NCBI RefSeq assembly: GCF_014279795.1
Contig: NZ_CP047945.1
Span: 2,376,572-2,440,571, forward strand
Source of the DNA: Synechococcus sp. PROS-7-1
GTDB lineage: Bacteria > Cyanobacteriota > Cyanobacteriia > PCC-6307 > Cyanobiaceae
DNA length: 64,000 nucleotides
Reading direction: 5' to 3'
Shown piece after piece: positions 45,684 through 57,183 of this stretch; position 1 is the first letter of the stretch, and every line of letters begins with the position of its first letter. The position numbers and the translations under genes are program-made. The notes under the pieces are model-generated. The model worked only from the letters and a program-made list of their open reading frames with translations, was not told where the DNA came from and did not search any database.

Positions 45684-48620
45684 TTATCGCACTGAGGGCG
45701 ATTCAGCCAGATCCATCACGCTCGGGCAGGTGCAAATCAAGTTGCGATCACCAAAGGCATTGTCGATGCGGGCCACGGCAGGCCAGAACTTGGTCTGCTG
45801 CTGGCCAGGCAACGGGAAAGCAGCTTCTTGTCGCGAATAGGGCCTCTGCCAGTGATCGTCTGTCACTGCCGCCAGAGTGTGGGGGGAGCGTTTCAGGGGA
45901 TTGTTGTCGCGATCGCTTTCTCCGCTCTCAATGCGAGCCACCTCCTCCCGGATGGCAATCATGGCGTCACAGAAACGATCGAGTTCGTCGAGGCTTTCGC
46001 TCTCTGTGGGCTCCACCATCACGGTGCCGGCCACAGGCCAGCTCACGGTGGGGGCATGGAAGCCGTAATCCATCAAACGCTTCGCGAGATCATCCACTTC
46101 CAGCCCTGCGCTGCGCTTGAGTCCGCGCAGGTCAAGGATGCATTCATGGGCCACCAGACCTCCTTCACCGCGAAACAGCACGGGATAGTGCGCATCCAGG
46201 CGATGAGCCAGATAGTTGGCCGATAGCAAGGCCACCGCCGTGGCGGTGCGCAAACCTTCAGCGCCCATCATGCGCAGATACATCCAGCTGATCGGCAGGA
46301 TTCCGGCACTACCCCAGGCCGCTGCAGACACCGATGAAATGGGCTGATCGCCTCCGCACTGCATCAGGGGGTGGCCTGGCAGAAAAGGCTGGAGATGGGC
46401 AGCAACTCCGATCGGACCCACCCCGGGGCCACCGCCACCGTGGGGAATGCAGAAGGTCTTGTGCAGATTCAAATGGCAGACATCAGCGCCGAAGGCACCG
46501 GGGCGGCACAGCCCCACCTGGGCATTGAGGTTGGCGCCATCGAGATACACCTGGCCGCCATGCTCATGAACGAGAGAGCAGATCTCTCGAATCCGTGTTT
46601 CGAACACACCATGGGTTGAGGGATAGGTGACCATCAAGGCAGCGAGCACATCGGCGTGCTCCCTGGCTTTGGATCGCAGATCCTCAACATCCACGTTGCC
46701 ATCCTCATCACAGGCCACGGCCACCACGCGCAGTCCAGCCATCACCGCACTGGCAGGGTTGGTTCCATGGGCGCTGGTGGGAATGAGGCACACATCCCGC
46801 TGGGCCTCCCCGCGGGACCGATGCCACGCCCTGATCACCAACAAACCGGCATATTCCCCCTGGGATCCGGCATTGGGCTGCAATGAAACAGCGGCGAAAC
46901 CTGTCAGAGCGGCGAGCCAACGCTCCAAATCACGGATCAGCGCCTGAAATCCCTCCTGTTGCTCCAAGGGAGCAAAGGGGTGGATCGCAGCGAACTCACG
47001 CCAACTCACTGGAGCCAGTTCAGCCGCCGCGTTGAGCTTCATCGTGCAGCTGCCCAAGGGGATCATGCCGTGCACCAACGACAGATCCTTGCTGACGAGA
47101 CGCTGGATGTAGCGCATCAATTCGGTTTCGCTGCGATAGCGATGAAACACGCTCTGCTGAAGCCAGGGACGCTGACGCAAGGGAACCCCAGCCATCACCT
47201 CCGCTGGAGTTGATGGCAGCGCCGGTGTTGCTGGAACCTTCTCAACAACCTCCGCACAGATGGAGAGCAGGCTCTGAATCTCGCCTTCATCACTGAGCTC
47301 ATCAAGGCTGATTCCAAACCCGAGGGCCTGGTCCGCCGGCACACCGTCGGGCAGCACCCTCAGATTGAAACCCTCGCGAGCCGCCAGGCGATGCACAAGG
47401 GGAGCCTGGGGGCAATGCACGTCGACACTGTCGAAGCGAGCACCACCTGGCACAGGGAAACCAATTGCAGCCAACCCCACCTCCAGACGGGAACGCAACA
47501 ACACAATTCGGTTGGCAATGGTCTCAAGGCCCTCGGGGCCGTGATGGATGGCGTAGAACGACGCCATCACGGCGAGCAGAACCTGGGCGGTGCAGATATT
47601 GCTGGTGGCCTTGTCCCGGCGGATGTGCTGCTCGCGGGTTTGCAAGGCCAGGCGCAGAGCAGGACGCCCCTCGGCATCGCGAGACTGGCCCACCAACCGG
47701 CCAGGCACCTGACGACGGTAGGCATCCCGGGTGGCGAAGAACGCTGCATGGGGTCCGCCCCCTCCCATCGGAACTCCAAAGCGCTGGGCACTGCCCACGG
47801 CGATATCCGCACCCAGTGCACCCACGGGCTCAAGAAGCACCTGCGCGAGTGGATCAACCGAAACGGTGACCAGGGCACCGTGCGTGTGGGCCCTTTCAAT
47901 GCAAGCGCGTGGATCCCAAAGCCGGCCGCAACGTCCGGGAAGCTGGAGCAAAACCCCAAAAACGTCATCACCCCAGCGGAAGGCATCTGGCTCAGCAACC
48001 TCCAACTGCACACCGATGGGCTCACAGCGGGTGCGCAGCACTGCCAGGGTCTGCGGCAACACGGCGGCATCCACCAAGAAACGGCATGCCCCCTCGCGTT
48101 TGCACACACCAAAGCTCATCGACATCGCCTCAGCAGCGGCCGTGGCCTCGTCGAGTAGGGAGGCGTTGGCGATCGGCAGTCCCGTCAGCTCGCTGATCAG
48201 AGTCTGAAAATTCAACAGTGCTTCCAGGCGCCCCTGGGCGATCTCTGCCTGATAGGGGGTGTAAGCGGTGTACCAGGCTGGGTTTTCCAGCACTTGACGC
48301 TGAATCAGAGCCGGAGTGACGGTATCGAAATAACCCAGACCGATTAGAGAACGGGTCAGCTGATTACGACTGGCGATCGTTCGCAATTCAGCCAGGGCAG
48401 GAGCCTCATCGACTCCTGAAGGAAGATCAGCACGGGGCGGCTGTGAGTCGAGAATGTCGCCGGGAACAACCGCTTGGATGAAGGCGTCAAGGTCTGCAAA
48501 TCCAAGGGCTTGCAGCATCCGGTCCACAGCCTGGGATTCAGGTCCGATGTGGCGGCGGACGAAAGGAGAGATCGGTTCAACAGTGCTTGAGGCCGCCGTC
48601 CGCTGATCGAGCAGGGTCAT
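45684..48620 (-). CDS. gcvP: glycine dehydrogenase (aminomethyl-transferring), P protein
   Basis: 978 residues, full length for the single-chain form. The PLP-binding Lys is in [18 protein letters not shown]. Other landmarks are FVRRHIGPE at the N-terminus, [20 protein letters not shown] and [18 protein letters not shown]. It decarboxylates glycine and passes the aminomethyl group to the lipoyl arm of GcvH, the key step of photorespiratory glycine removal. It follows gcvH by 57 bases on the same strand. gcvT is not in the window. Confidence 0.97.
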   Translation of the reverse strand: MTLLDQRTAASSTVEPISPFVRRHIGPESQAVDRMLQALGFADLDAFIQAVVPGDILDSQPPRADLPSGVDEAPALAELRTIASRNQLTRSLIGLGYFDTVTPALIQRQVLENPAWYTAYTPYQAEIAQGRLEALLNFQTLISELTGLPIANASLLDEATAAAEAMSMSFGVCKREGACRFLVDAAVLPQTLAVLRTRCEPIGVQLEVAEPDAFRWGDDVFGVLLQLPGRCGRLWDPRACIERAHTHGALVTVSVDPLAQVLLEPVGALGADIAVGSAQRFGVPMGGGGPHAAFFATRDAYRRQVPGRLVGQSRDAEGRPALRLALQTREQHIRRDKATSNICTAQVLLAVMASFYAIHHGPEGLETIANRIVLLRSRLEVGLAAIGFPVPGGARFDSVDVHCPQAPLVHRLAAREGFNLRVLPDGVPADQALGFGISLDELSDEGEIQSLLSICAEVVEKVPATPALPSTPAEVMAGVPLRQRPWLQQSVFHRYRSETELMRYIQRLVSKDLSLVHGMIPLGSCTMKLNAAAELAPVSWREFAAIHPFAPLEQQEGFQALIRDLERWLAALTGFAAVSLQPNAGSQGEYAGLLVIRAWHRSRGEAQRDVCLIPTSAHGTNPASAVMAGLRVVAVACDEDGNVDVEDLRSKAREHADVLAALMVTYPSTHGVFETRIREICSLVHEHGGQVYLDGANLNAQVGLCRPGAFGADVCHLNLHKTFCIPHGGGGPGVGPIGVAAHLQPFLPGHPLMQCGGDQPISSVSAAAWGSAGILPISWMYLRMMGAEGLRTATAVALLSANYLAHRLDAHYPVLFRGEGGLVAHECILDLRGLKRSAGLEVDDLAKRLMDYGFHAPTVSWPVAGTVMVEPTESESLDELDRFCDAMIAIREEVARIESGESDRDNNPLKRSPHTLAAVTDDHWQRPYSRQEAAFPLPGQQQTKFWPAVARIDNAFGDRNLICTCPSVMDLAESPSVR

Positions 48621-48677
48621 GGGGCCAGAGCAATCTGAAGAACTGTAAGAAACTTCCAGATCGACCGGCTCGGGGCG

Positions 48678-49067
48678 TCAGATGGCCGCCACCTTGGCCG
48701 CGTAGGTGGCCGCATCCATCAGCTGATCCATCTGATCCGGGTCACTGAGTTGAATCACCAGCAGCCAACCCTCGCCGTGGGGGTCATTTTGAAGTTCTTC
48801 CGGATTCGCCAACAAGGCATCGTTGCGCTGCAGCACGACACCACTGAGGGGCGCATACATCTCTTCAACGGCCTTGACCGACTCCACGGTTCCGAAGCTG
48901 CTGCCGCGGTTGAGTTCAGCCCCTACCTCCGGCAGATCCACAAAAACAATGTCCCCGAGCTGGTCGACGGCGTAGGCACTGAGCCCGATCCGGACTGCAT
49001 CGGCGTCCTGCCAAGCGTATTCGTGGCTGTCGGCGTAACGGTACGAATCGGGGAAGTCGAAGGCCAT
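48678..49067 (-). CDS. gcvH: glycine cleavage system H protein
   Basis: 129 residues from the ATG at 49067. The lipoylated residue is Lys65 in GTVESVKAVEEMYAPLSG, in the expected beta-turn. It carries the aminomethyl intermediate between P, T and L proteins. It sits between gcvP (57 bases downstream) and a PLP lyase gene whose stop is 21 bases upstream, so all three are probably one transcript. Confidence 0.96.
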   Translation of the reverse strand: MAFDFPDSYRYADSHEYAWQDADAVRIGLSAYAVDQLGDIVFVDLPEVGAELNRGSSFGTVESVKAVEEMYAPLSGVVLQRNDALLANPEELQNDPHGEGWLLVIQLSDPDQMDQLMDAATYAAKVAAI

Positions 49068-49088
49068 CGGGCCAGCATTGAGCAATGC

Positions 49089-50414
49089 CTACCTAGTGTG
49101 GGCCAGATCCAGCCGTCCTGCCGCAGCCAGTGCCTGCAGGGCATCGATCAAAGCCAGCTCAACGTGGGCCCGGTGCGTGCCGCCCTGCACATAGAGATTG
49201 AACGGTTCCCGTAAGGGTGCATCAGCGGAAAATTCACTGGTGCTGCCATCGATAAACGTGCCGCCTGCCATCACCAGATCACTGGCATAACCCGGCATGG
49301 CTGCAGGCACCGGATCGAGATAGGAGCCCACCGGTGAGCAGGCCTGAAAGGCACGGCACACCACCTTCAACGCCTCGGCATCTCCCAACTGCACCGCTTG
49401 AATCAGATCACTGCGCAAGGCTCCGGCGGCTGGCTGTACGCGATAGCCCAGATCTGCGAACACTCCGGCCACCAGATCAGCACCGATCAGGGATTCCGCG
49501 ACCATCTGCGGAGCCAGGAACAGCCCCTGGAGCAGCAACCGATGCAAATCGAAGCCCGTGCCGCCCTCACGGCCGATGCCCGGAGCTGTGAGACGGCAAC
49601 AGGCCCGCTCCACAAGATCGTTGCGGCCAGCCACATAACCACCGGCTGGAGCGATCGTGCCTCCGAGGTTCTTGATCAGCGAACCGGCGACCAGATCTGC
49701 TCCCACTGCAGGCGGCTCCTGCTCTTCCACGAGCTCGCCATAGCAGTTGTCGACAAAACAGATGCAGTCGGGCTGGCGACGGTGGATTCGCTCACAAAGC
49801 CTGCCGATGGTCTGCACGCTGAGAGAGGGGCGCCAGCTGTACCCACAACTGCGCTGAATCAACACCAATTGGCAGGGCTGATCGAGCATCTGATCCACTC
49901 CCTCCTCATCCACCGAACCGTCCGGACGCAGGAGAAGTTCCTCGTAGGCAACGCCGAAGTCCCGAAGGGATCCCTGCCCCTCACCCCGCAGACCGATCAC
50001 CTCTTCCAAGGTGTCGTAAGGACGCCCAGTGATGGACACCATGCGATCGCCCGGGCGAAGCACTCCGAACAGGGCTGCAGCAATGGCATGGGTACCGCTG
50101 ACGAATTGCAATCGGACCGCTGCGGCTTCTGCGCCCAACACCCGGGCGAACACCCGATCGATCACCTCCCGCCCCTGATCGCCGTGGCCGTAACCGCTCA
50201 CCGAGGCGAAGTGCTGCGGACCCACCCGTTCCGCCGCAAAAGCGTCCAGAACCCTTCGCAACCGGGGGGCAACAGCGGCGGTTCGCGTTCGGGCGACAGG
50301 TTCCAAGCGCTCGCGAACAGCTTGAACTCGTGCTCGCGCTAAAGCCAGTGCCTCGCTGGGTTCCAAAGGAGTTTTAGGGGGATGTGCCCCCGACCGTTCT
50401 GAACCCATTGCCAT
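49089..50414 (-). CDS. PLP-dependent lyase of the methionine gamma-lyase/aluminum-resistance family
   Basis: 441 residues. Fold-type I PLP enzyme with the cofactor Lys in VAGSLIKNLGGTIAPAGGY and the conserved FVDNCYGE Asp. SGTHAIAAALFGVLRPGD and GRPYDTLEEVIGLRG are typical of the COG4100 branch, annotated as cystathionine beta-lyase-like or aluminum-resistance proteins; true substrate uncertain. First gene of the gcvH-gcvP transcript. No tandem glycine-riboswitch pattern was seen in the 114 bases before its start. Confidence 0.88.
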   Translation of the reverse strand: MAMGSERSGAHPPKTPLEPSEALALARARVQAVRERLEPVARTRTAAVAPRLRRVLDAFAAERVGPQHFASVSGYGHGDQGREVIDRVFARVLGAEAAAVRLQFVSGTHAIAAALFGVLRPGDRMVSITGRPYDTLEEVIGLRGEGQGSLRDFGVAYEELLLRPDGSVDEEGVDQMLDQPCQLVLIQRSCGYSWRPSLSVQTIGRLCERIHRRQPDCICFVDNCYGELVEEQEPPAVGADLVAGSLIKNLGGTIAPAGGYVAGRNDLVERACCRLTAPGIGREGGTGFDLHRLLLQGLFLAPQMVAESLIGADLVAGVFADLGYRVQPAAGALRSDLIQAVQLGDAEALKVVCRAFQACSPVGSYLDPVPAAMPGYASDLVMAGGTFIDGSTSEFSADAPLREPFNLYVQGGTHRAHVELALIDALQALAAAGRLDLAHTR

Positions 50415-50528
50415 CGGAAACCCGCGGAGAACCTGCTGCGTTCTTTTACATTCACATCTCCAACCGTCTTTTTCCTTTCCTTCTGTGTCCGTTCGGACTG
50501 CAACTGGATCGGATCATGGAGATTCTTC

Positions 50529-51440
50529 TTGGTTACCACCAGCCCCGCCGACACCGGCAGCCAACGGGACTTGCGCCTACGCGCAGCCGTCATGGCGCCC
50601 AGAGCGCCGTTGCCGCGCCGGCAGCGACGTTTGAAGGGAGGAACCACGAGCTTCATGGTGGTGATGCACGTGCTCGCCACCGTGGCCTTACTGCCGCGGT
50701 TTTGGAGCTGGCAAGGGATCGCCGTCTTCGCTGTTCTGTATTGGATGACCGTTCTCGGTGTGACCCTGGGTCTGCACCGCCTGGTGGCACACCGCAGCTT
50801 CGAGGTGCCGTCATGGCTGGAGAAAACATTGGTGATCATGGGCACCCTGGCCTGCCAGAGCGGGCCGATCGAGTGGATTGCACTCCACCGCCATCACCAT
50901 CGCTTCTCCGACCAGCCCAATGATCACCACGACGCCGGTCGTGGCCTCTGGTGGAGCCACAGCGAATGGATGCTTCACGAAATTCCAGCCTTGGAGCACA
51001 AGGAGCGTTATGCCGGGGATCTGCTCAGCAGTCCCTTTTATGTGTGGCTCGACCGTTGGTTCCTGCTGCTGCAGATCCCCCTGGGTCTAGCGCTGTATTG
51101 GTATGGCAATGCGGCCAACGTGCACGGCGGCGGACTCGGACTCGTGCTCTGGGCCATTCCCCTTCGCCTGGTGGTCGTTTACCACGTCACCTGGCTTGTG
51201 AATTCCGCCACCCACGCATTCGGCTACCGCAATTTCAATTGTCCGGACCTTTCTCGCAATTGCTGGTGGGTGGCAGTGCTGTCCTTCGGCGAAGGCTGGC
51301 ACAACAATCATCACGCCCATCCGGCCAGCGCCCGTCATGGCCTGCGTTGGTTCGAAGTCGACATCACCTGGCTGCACATCCGACTGCTGCAGAAATTGGG
51401 GCTGACCCGCCGGGTGCGCCAGGCGCGTTACCCCGGCTGA
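50529..51440 (+). CDS. acyl-lipid Delta9-type fatty-acid desaturase (copy 1)
   Basis: 303 residues with His boxes HRLVAH, HRHHH and HNNHHAHP, typical of cyanobacterial DesC-type enzymes that introduce the first double bond into membrane-lipid acyl chains. The TTG start is supported by GGAG seven bases upstream. It overlaps the end of the convergent gene at 51428 by 13 bases. A closely related desaturase follows at 52209. Confidence 0.9.
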   Translation: MVTTSPADTGSQRDLRLRAAVMAPRAPLPRRQRRLKGGTTSFMVVMHVLATVALLPRFWSWQGIAVFAVLYWMTVLGVTLGLHRLVAHRSFEVPSWLEKTLVIMGTLACQSGPIEWIALHRHHHRFSDQPNDHHDAGRGLWWSHSEWMLHEIPALEHKERYAGDLLSSPFYVWLDRWFLLLQIPLGLALYWYGNAANVHGGGLGLVLWAIPLRLVVVYHVTWLVNSATHAFGYRNFNCPDLSRNCWWVAVLSFGEGWHNNHHAHPASARHGLRWFEVDITWLHIRLLQKLGLTRRVRQARYPG

Positions 51441-52153
51441 GTGGTCGCGCGAAGCTCGGCGAGAAAAGCTTCAGCGCTGAGCCCCTGGCGGCCCTCCAGC
51501 TTGAGGTGCGTGGCATAAAGATCGAGGAACTCGCCGTCGAGTTCTTCGGCGCTGTAGTCACGCATCCCCGCCATCACCTCCGCAAAACGCTCGCGGCGCT
51601 GGGTTTTGCTAACCGGATAAGCCTCCATCACCAGATCACGGCATTGACGCCAGGACTGCCCGCGGCAGAGTCTGTCGGCAATGGCGGCACTGAGGAGTGA
51701 CGACTCCTGGGGCGCAATCCGCCAATCAAAGCCGGGCGGCAGGGACGCCAAGCCGACAAAGATCTCGAACAAGGCTCCGGCACCAAGGGGGTTTGATTGC
51801 GCATCGAGCAGGGGCACTGCACCGTCTTTCAGCACCTTGAGCAGATCGGGATGCACCTCAGCCAGGTGCTCCCTGATTGGGGCCAGACCGGCGTGAAGCA
51901 CCGTATTGGCCTGACCGAGAGCCAAAAACACCTCAGGCCCTGGAGAGGCGAGCTTGCCGTTGCGCAGGTTGGAGATCTGGGAGTTGTGCACACGCCCGAG
52001 ATCGAGCGCATCAGCCAAGGCAGGCAACACCTTGTGCGACCAGCCATTGCGCTCATGCCAGACGTGAATGAGATGGGCCATTGCCTGACGCCCCTCGGCC
52101 AGCTGATCGCGGTAACCCCTGGTCACATGATCAGCATCACTGGTGTTGCTCAT
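51428..52153 (-). CDS. conserved cyanobacterial protein with XRE-like segment
   Basis: 241 residues. Residues 40-80 (LPALADALDLGRVHNSQISN, LRNGKLASPG) have the spacing of an XRE/Cro helix-turn-helix; the rest is helical without a known family. Predicted DNA-binding regulator or adaptor. It lies between two desaturase genes and diverges (55 bases) from the second, whose promoter it may control. Confidence 0.5.
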   Translation of the reverse strand: MSNTSDADHVTRGYRDQLAEGRQAMAHLIHVWHERNGWSHKVLPALADALDLGRVHNSQISNLRNGKLASPGPEVFLALGQANTVLHAGLAPIREHLAEVHPDLLKVLKDGAVPLLDAQSNPLGAGALFEIFVGLASLPPGFDWRIAPQESSLLSAAIADRLCRGQSWRQCRDLVMEAYPVSKTQRRERFAEVMAGMRDYSAEELDGEFLDLYATHLKLEGRQGLSAEAFLAELRATTQPG

Positions 52154-52208
52154 TGCTTGATACGGATCCGTATTGCGTATAGTCTGCGGATATCAACCAG
52201 ATAAGGCC

Positions 52209-53141
52209 ATGGCCTCAAGCGTCATCACTGCGCCATCACCCCCCAGTCGACCGGCAGCTTCGCACCGGGCCCAGGCGCTTGCAACCCTGCTGCAACAGCC
52301 TCGCCGGGGCAAGACCTCAGCGGCACCGAAAAAGGGACTTCACTGGCTGACGATCGGTTTCATGATCGTGATCCATAGCCTGGCCCTTCTGGCCTTGCTG
52401 CCGATGTTCTGGAGCTGGCAGGCCGTCACCAGCCTGCTGGTGCTCTACTGGGTCACCGCCTGCCTAGGCGTGACCATCGGCTATCACCGCTTGCTGTCCC
52501 ACCGATCCTTCCAGCTCCCTCGCTGGCTGGAACGCTTCTTCGCCACTTGCGGCGCCCTCAGCTGCCAGCACGGGCCGATCGACTGGGTGGGATTGCACCG
52601 CCATCACCACAAGTTTTCCGATACGGATGCGGATCACCACAACAGCCACCGCGGCTTCTGGTGGAGCCACATGGGTTGGATGTTCGAGTCCGTCCCAGCC
52701 ATGAAGGCCGTGCCCCGCATGACCGGCGACCTGGCACAGGATCCGTACTACCGCTGGCTCAATAACAATTTCCTGCTGCTGCAGCTGCCCTTGGCCGGCC
52801 TGCTGTTTTGGATTGGCACCGCCACCGGAGCTGGCGGCTGGGCCTTGGTGCTGTGGGGCATTCCCCTGCGCCTGGCGCTGGTGTATCACGTCACCTGGCT
52901 CGTGAATTCCGCCACCCACTGCTGGGGAACCGTGGCTTACGACAGCGGTGACGCCTCCCGTAACAACAAGTGGGTGGCCGCCCTCACCTTCGGCGAGGGC
53001 TGGCACAACAACCACCACGCGTATCCGCACTCCGCCCGCCACGGACTTCAGCCAGGGCAGATCGACCTCACTTGGGAGCACATCCGGCTGATGCGGGCCC
53101 TTGGGCTGGCCACGAAAATACGCCTGCCCGTCGCGTCGTAA
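52209..53141 (+). CDS. acyl-lipid Delta9-type fatty-acid desaturase (copy 2)
   Basis: 310 residues, paralogous to the gene at 50529 (same FMIVIH / LLPMFWSWQ opening and His boxes [26 protein letters not shown]). The ATG at 52209 is chosen over an upstream in-frame ATG at 52173. Two such genes allow sn-position- or temperature-specific desaturation in other cyanobacteria; which role applies here cannot be read from sequence alone. Confidence 0.9.
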   Translation: MASSVITAPSPPSRPAASHRAQALATLLQQPRRGKTSAAPKKGLHWLTIGFMIVIHSLALLALLPMFWSWQAVTSLLVLYWVTACLGVTIGYHRLLSHRSFQLPRWLERFFATCGALSCQHGPIDWVGLHRHHHKFSDTDADHHNSHRGFWWSHMGWMFESVPAMKAVPRMTGDLAQDPYYRWLNNNFLLLQLPLAGLLFWIGTATGAGGWALVLWGIPLRLALVYHVTWLVNSATHCWGTVAYDSGDASRNNKWVAALTFGEGWHNNHHAYPHSARHGLQPGQIDLTWEHIRLMRALGLATKIRLPVAS

Positions 53142-53182
53142 AATTACCGATCGCTTATTCGACGTCGTCCGGAATTATCGCC

Positions 53183-53641
53183 ATGGCCAAGCGCGTACAA
53201 GTCGTTCTGAATGAGGACGTTCTCAGCCTCGGCAGGGATGGCGACATGGTGGAAGTTGCCCCCGGGTATGCCCGCAACTTCCTTCTCCCTTACGGCAAAG
53301 CCGTCCCAGTCACCCCAGCGGTGATGAAGCAGGTGGAGCATCGCCGGGCCAAGGAGGCTGAGCGCCAAGCCGCACTCAAGCAAGACGCCCTGGCCTTCCG
53401 CACCGCCCTCGACACCATCGGTCGCTTCACCGTGAAGAAGCAGACCGGCGATGACGACGTGCTGTTCGGAACCGTCACCAATGGCGACGTGGCCGAAGTG
53501 ATTGAAGAAGCCACCAAGAAGGAGGTGGACCGCCGCGACATCACCGTTCCCGACATCCACCGCACCGGCAACTACAAGGTCAGCGTCAAGCTGCACAGTG
53601 AAGTCACCGCTGAAATCAACCTGGAAGTGGTCAGCTACTGA
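53183..53641 (+). CDS. rplI: 50S ribosomal protein bL9
   Basis: 152 residues. The N-terminal RNA-binding domain ([33 protein letters not shown]) is joined by the long helix to the C-terminal domain. It binds 23S rRNA at the base of L1. The ATG at 53183 matches the usual MAKRVQV start. It precedes dnaB by 97 bases, a common order in cyanobacteria. Confidence 0.97.
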   Translation: MAKRVQVVLNEDVLSLGRDGDMVEVAPGYARNFLLPYGKAVPVTPAVMKQVEHRRAKEAERQAALKQDALAFRTALDTIGRFTVKKQTGDDDVLFGTVTNGDVAEVIEEATKKEVDRRDITVPDIHRTGNYKVSVKLHSEVTAEINLEVVSY

Positions 53642-53675
53642 CCCAGGTCGCAAGGGGATATGTGAGGCCGTCACA

Positions 53676-53715
53676 GCCCACTCTGTTGCGTGCGCGCAAG
53701 TACGCCAGAGTGGGC
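53676..53715. repeat. nested hairpin between rplI and dnaB
   Basis: Outer stem GCCCACTCTG (53676-53685) with CAGAGTGGGC (53706-53715), 10 perfect bp. Inner stem TTGCG (53686-53690) with CGCAA (53695-53699). Together they fold into one long hairpin with a one-sided internal loop (GTACGC). No T-run follows, so it may be a leader or processing element before dnaB. Confidence 0.55.
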
Positions 53716-53738
53716 GTCGGCGTTGAAAGGTCAGGTCC

Positions 53739-55157
53739 ATGGTGAGCGTTCCCCTGACGGATGCCGGCGGTGAGTCCGCCGACGGGGATCGCCGCAGTTT
53801 CGGCAAGGGGCGCCGGAGGGATGAACCCAACTTCGAGGCCCTGCCCGATTCCGTTCCGCCCCAGAATGTGGAGGCAGAGGAAGCCGTGCTGGGCGGCATC
53901 CTGCTGGACCCCGACGCCATCGGCCGGGTGGCGGATGTGTTGCAACCAGAGGCGTTTTATCTCGGTGCCCATCGGGAGATCTTCCGCACTGCGGTGATGC
54001 TCCACAGCCAGGGCAAACCCACCGATCTCACGGCCATGACCGCCTGGCTGGCCGACACAGGAGCGCTCGAGAAAGTAGGCGGCAGCAACCGGCTCGTGGA
54101 GCTGGTGGAGCGGGTGGCCTCCACCGCTTCGATCGAGCAGGTGGCCCGCCTGGTAATGGACAAGTACCTGCGCCGGCAGCTGATCCGCTCCGGCAACGAG
54201 GTGATTCAGCTGGGCTTTGACCAAAGCCTGCCGATGGAGCAGGTGCTCGACAAAGCCGAGCAAACGATCTTTGCGATCAGCCAGGAGAAGCCCTCAAAGG
54301 GCCTCACGCCCACAGCCGAAATTCTCACCAGCACCTTCAACGAGATCGAAAGCCGGTCGCTGGGCACCTCGGTGGCGGGCATCCCGGTGAATTTCTACGA
54401 CCTCGATGCCATGACCCAGGGCCTGCAACGCAGTGACCTGATCATCGTGGCCGGCCGACCGGCCATGGGCAAAACCTCAATTGTGCTCAACCTGGCCAAG
54501 AACGTGGCCCAGCTGCACGATCTGCCGGTGTGCGTGTTCTCCCTGGAGATGAGCAAGGAGCAGCTCACTTACAGGCTGCTGTCGATGGAAGTGGGCATCG
54601 AGGCCGGTCGCCTGCGCACCGGTCGCCTGCAACAGGAGGAGTGGCCGCTGCTCGGCCAAGGCATCAACACCCTGGGGCAACTGCCGATTTACATCGACGA
54701 CAAACCCAACTCCGGCGTCCTGGAGATGCGCTCCCTCTGCCGGCGCCTGATGGCGGAACAGGGCAAGGAGCTTGGTCTGGTGGTGATCGACTACCTGCAG
54801 CTGATGGAGGGATCGAGCCCTGACAACCGCGTGCAGGAGATTTCCCGCATCACCCGGGCCCTCAAAGGCATGGCCCGGGAGCTGAACGTGCCGGTGATCG
54901 CCCTCTCCCAGCTCAGCCGTGGTGTGGAGTCGCGCACCAACAAACGGCCGATGCTGAGCGACCTGCGCGAATCCGGCTCCATCGAGCAGGACGCCGACCT
55001 GGTGCTGATGATTTACCGCGACGAGTACTACAACCCGGAAACCCCCGACCGCGGCATCACCGAAGTGATCGTGACCAAGCACCGCAACGGACCGGTGGGC
55101 ACCGTGAAGCTGCTGTTCGAGCCTCAGTTCACCCGCTTCCGCAACCTGGCGGCGTAA
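53739..55157 (+). CDS. dnaB: replicative DNA helicase DnaB
   Basis: 472 residues. The N-terminal DnaG-interaction domain ([20 protein letters not shown]) and RecA-like motor are complete: Walker [20 protein letters not shown], Walker [11 protein letters not shown], and the C-terminal [14 protein letters not shown] and [10 protein letters not shown] motifs. Hexameric helicase that unwinds the fork. No intein. mnmG starts 22 bases after its stop. Confidence 0.98.
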   Translation: MVSVPLTDAGGESADGDRRSFGKGRRRDEPNFEALPDSVPPQNVEAEEAVLGGILLDPDAIGRVADVLQPEAFYLGAHREIFRTAVMLHSQGKPTDLTAMTAWLADTGALEKVGGSNRLVELVERVASTASIEQVARLVMDKYLRRQLIRSGNEVIQLGFDQSLPMEQVLDKAEQTIFAISQEKPSKGLTPTAEILTSTFNEIESRSLGTSVAGIPVNFYDLDAMTQGLQRSDLIIVAGRPAMGKTSIVLNLAKNVAQLHDLPVCVFSLEMSKEQLTYRLLSMEVGIEAGRLRTGRLQQEEWPLLGQGINTLGQLPIYIDDKPNSGVLEMRSLCRRLMAEQGKELGLVVIDYLQLMEGSSPDNRVQEISRITRALKGMARELNVPVIALSQLSRGVESRTNKRPMLSDLRESGSIEQDADLVLMIYRDEYYNPETPDRGITEVIVTKHRNGPVGTVKLLFEPQFTRFRNLAA

Positions 55158-55179
55158 GCCGATTGCCGATACTGGAGCG

Positions 55180-57159
55180 ATGGCCAGTAGCTCCTTTCCC
55201 ACGGAATCCTTCGACGTGATCGTCGTGGGGGGTGGCCATGCGGGCTGTGAAGCCGCCATCACCAGTGCTCGCCTCGGGCTGAACACCGCCCTGTTCACCC
55301 TCAATCTGGATCGCATCGCCTGGCAGCCCTGCAACCCTGCCGTCGGTGGCCCCGCCAAAAGCCAGCTCGTCCATGAAGTGGATGCCCTCGGTGGCGTGAT
55401 CGGCCGCCTGGCCGATGCCACTGCGATTCAAAAACGCATCCTCAACGCCAGCCGCGGCCCGGCGGTGTGGGCCCTACGCGCCCAGACCGACAAACGCCAA
55501 TACTCCCGCCAGATGTTGCAGCTGCTGCAGCACACCCCCAACCTGGCCCTGCGTGAGGCGATGGTCACAGGGCTGGAGATCGAAGGCGATCCCAGTGGCG
55601 GTGGTGAGTCTTGGGAGCCGAGCCAAGGGCCCGCCGCCCGCATCACCGGTGTGCGCACCTATTTCGGCAGCGTCTACGGCGCCAAGGCCGTCGTGCTCAC
55701 CGCCGGCACCTTTCTTGGGGGTCGCATCTGGGTCGGCCACCAGTCGATGGCTGCAGGCCGGGCCGGCGAGCAGGCCGCCGAAGGGCTCACCGAAGCACTC
55801 CAGCAACTGGGCTTCCACACCGACCGACTCAAAACCGGCACCCCAGCGCGGGTGGACCGGCGCAGCATTGCCCTCGATCAGCTCGAAGAGCAACCCAGCG
55901 ACGCCGCCGATCGCTTCTTCTCGTTTGACCCCGCCGCCTGGTCCAGTGGTGAGCAGATGAGCTGCCATATCACGCGCACCACGGCAGCAACCCATCAACT
56001 GATCAAAGACAACCTACATCTCACCGCCATCTACGGCGGCGTGATCGACAGCAAGGGGCCGCGCTACTGCCCTTCAATCGAAGACAAGATCGTGCGCTTC
56101 GCCGATAAAGACAGCCACCAGATCTTCCTCGAACCGGAGGGGCGCGACACCCCGGAGATCTACGTGCAGGGCTTCTCCACCGGCCTGCCCGAACCGATCC
56201 AGTTGCAACTGCTGCGCAGCCTGCCTGGCCTGGAACAAGCCGTGATGCTGCGCCCGGCCTACTCCGTTGATTACGACTATCTGCCCGCCACCCAACTGCT
56301 GCCCTCGCTGGAAACCAAACGCGTGCAAGGGCTGTTCAGCGCCGGCCAGCTCAATGGCACCACGGGCTACGAGGAAGCCGCGGCCCAGGGGCTGGTGGCA
56401 GGCCTCAATGCCGCACGCCGCATCCGCGCTGAAGAAGCGGTGCACTTTCCCAGGGAAGGCAGCTACATCGGCACGATGATCGACGATCTGGTGAGCAAGG
56501 ATCTGCGCGAGCCCTACCGGGTGCTCACCAGCCGCAGTGAATACCGTTTGGTGCTGCGGGGTGACAACGCCGACCGCCGCCTCACCCCCCTAGGCCGTGA
56601 GCTCGGTTTGATCGACGACCGTCGTTGGCGCTTGTTTGAAGACAAACTCCAGGCGATGGAGGCCGAAAAGCAGCGACTGGAGACCGTGCGCCTCAAGGTG
56701 AGTGACCCCGTCGCCCCCGCCGTGGTGCAGGAAACCGGTGCTCCCATTAAAGGCTCGATCACCCTGGCCGACCTGCTGCGCCGGCCGGGCATGCATGCCG
56801 CCGACCTGGTGCGCCACGGCCTGGCCGATGCAGGCCTCCCCCTGCCCGTGCGCGAAGGCGCCGAAATCGACATCAAATACAGCGGTTACCTGGCTCGCCA
56901 ACAGCAGCAGATCGATCAGGTGAAGCGCCAGGGCCGGCGCAAGCTTCCTGAAACGATCCACTACGCCAGCATCAGCACCTTGTCGCAGGAAGCACGTGAA
57001 AAACTCACAGCAGTACGCCCACTCACCCTGGGGCAGGCCAGCCAGATCCCTGGTGTGAGCCAAGCCGATCTCACAGCTCTGTTGATGTGGCTCGAGCTGC
57101 AGCAACGACGCAGTCAACCCAGCGCTCCAGACCTCGCCCCCACTGGCCAGGCTCGATAG
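55180..57159 (+). CDS. mnmG: tRNA uridine-5-carboxymethylaminomethyl modification enzyme MnmG
   Basis: 659 residues. N-terminal FAD site [15 protein letters not shown], then [31 protein letters not shown] and the GYEEAAAQG segment, all family hallmarks. With MnmE it modifies the wobble uridine of several tRNAs. Length and domain order are normal. Followed after 24 bases by a small membrane-anchored gene. Confidence 0.97.
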   Translation: MASSSFPTESFDVIVVGGGHAGCEAAITSARLGLNTALFTLNLDRIAWQPCNPAVGGPAKSQLVHEVDALGGVIGRLADATAIQKRILNASRGPAVWALRAQTDKRQYSRQMLQLLQHTPNLALREAMVTGLEIEGDPSGGGESWEPSQGPAARITGVRTYFGSVYGAKAVVLTAGTFLGGRIWVGHQSMAAGRAGEQAAEGLTEALQQLGFHTDRLKTGTPARVDRRSIALDQLEEQPSDAADRFFSFDPAAWSSGEQMSCHITRTTAATHQLIKDNLHLTAIYGGVIDSKGPRYCPSIEDKIVRFADKDSHQIFLEPEGRDTPEIYVQGFSTGLPEPIQLQLLRSLPGLEQAVMLRPAYSVDYDYLPATQLLPSLETKRVQGLFSAGQLNGTTGYEEAAAQGLVAGLNAARRIRAEEAVHFPREGSYIGTMIDDLVSKDLREPYRVLTSRSEYRLVLRGDNADRRLTPLGRELGLIDDRRWRLFEDKLQAMEAEKQRLETVRLKVSDPVAPAVVQETGAPIKGSITLADLLRRPGMHAADLVRHGLADAGLPLPVREGAEIDIKYSGYLARQQQQIDQVKRQGRRKLPETIHYASISTLSQEAREKLTAVRPLTLGQASQIPGVSQADLTALLMWLELQQRRSQPSAPDLAPTGQAR

Positions 57160-57183
57160 CGTTGATGGAGTCAACAACCTGCG

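Noticed and set aside
50415-50528. Glycine riboswitch before the gcv transcript
   Set aside because: No convincing tandem aptamer pattern seen; a covariance-model scan would be decisive.
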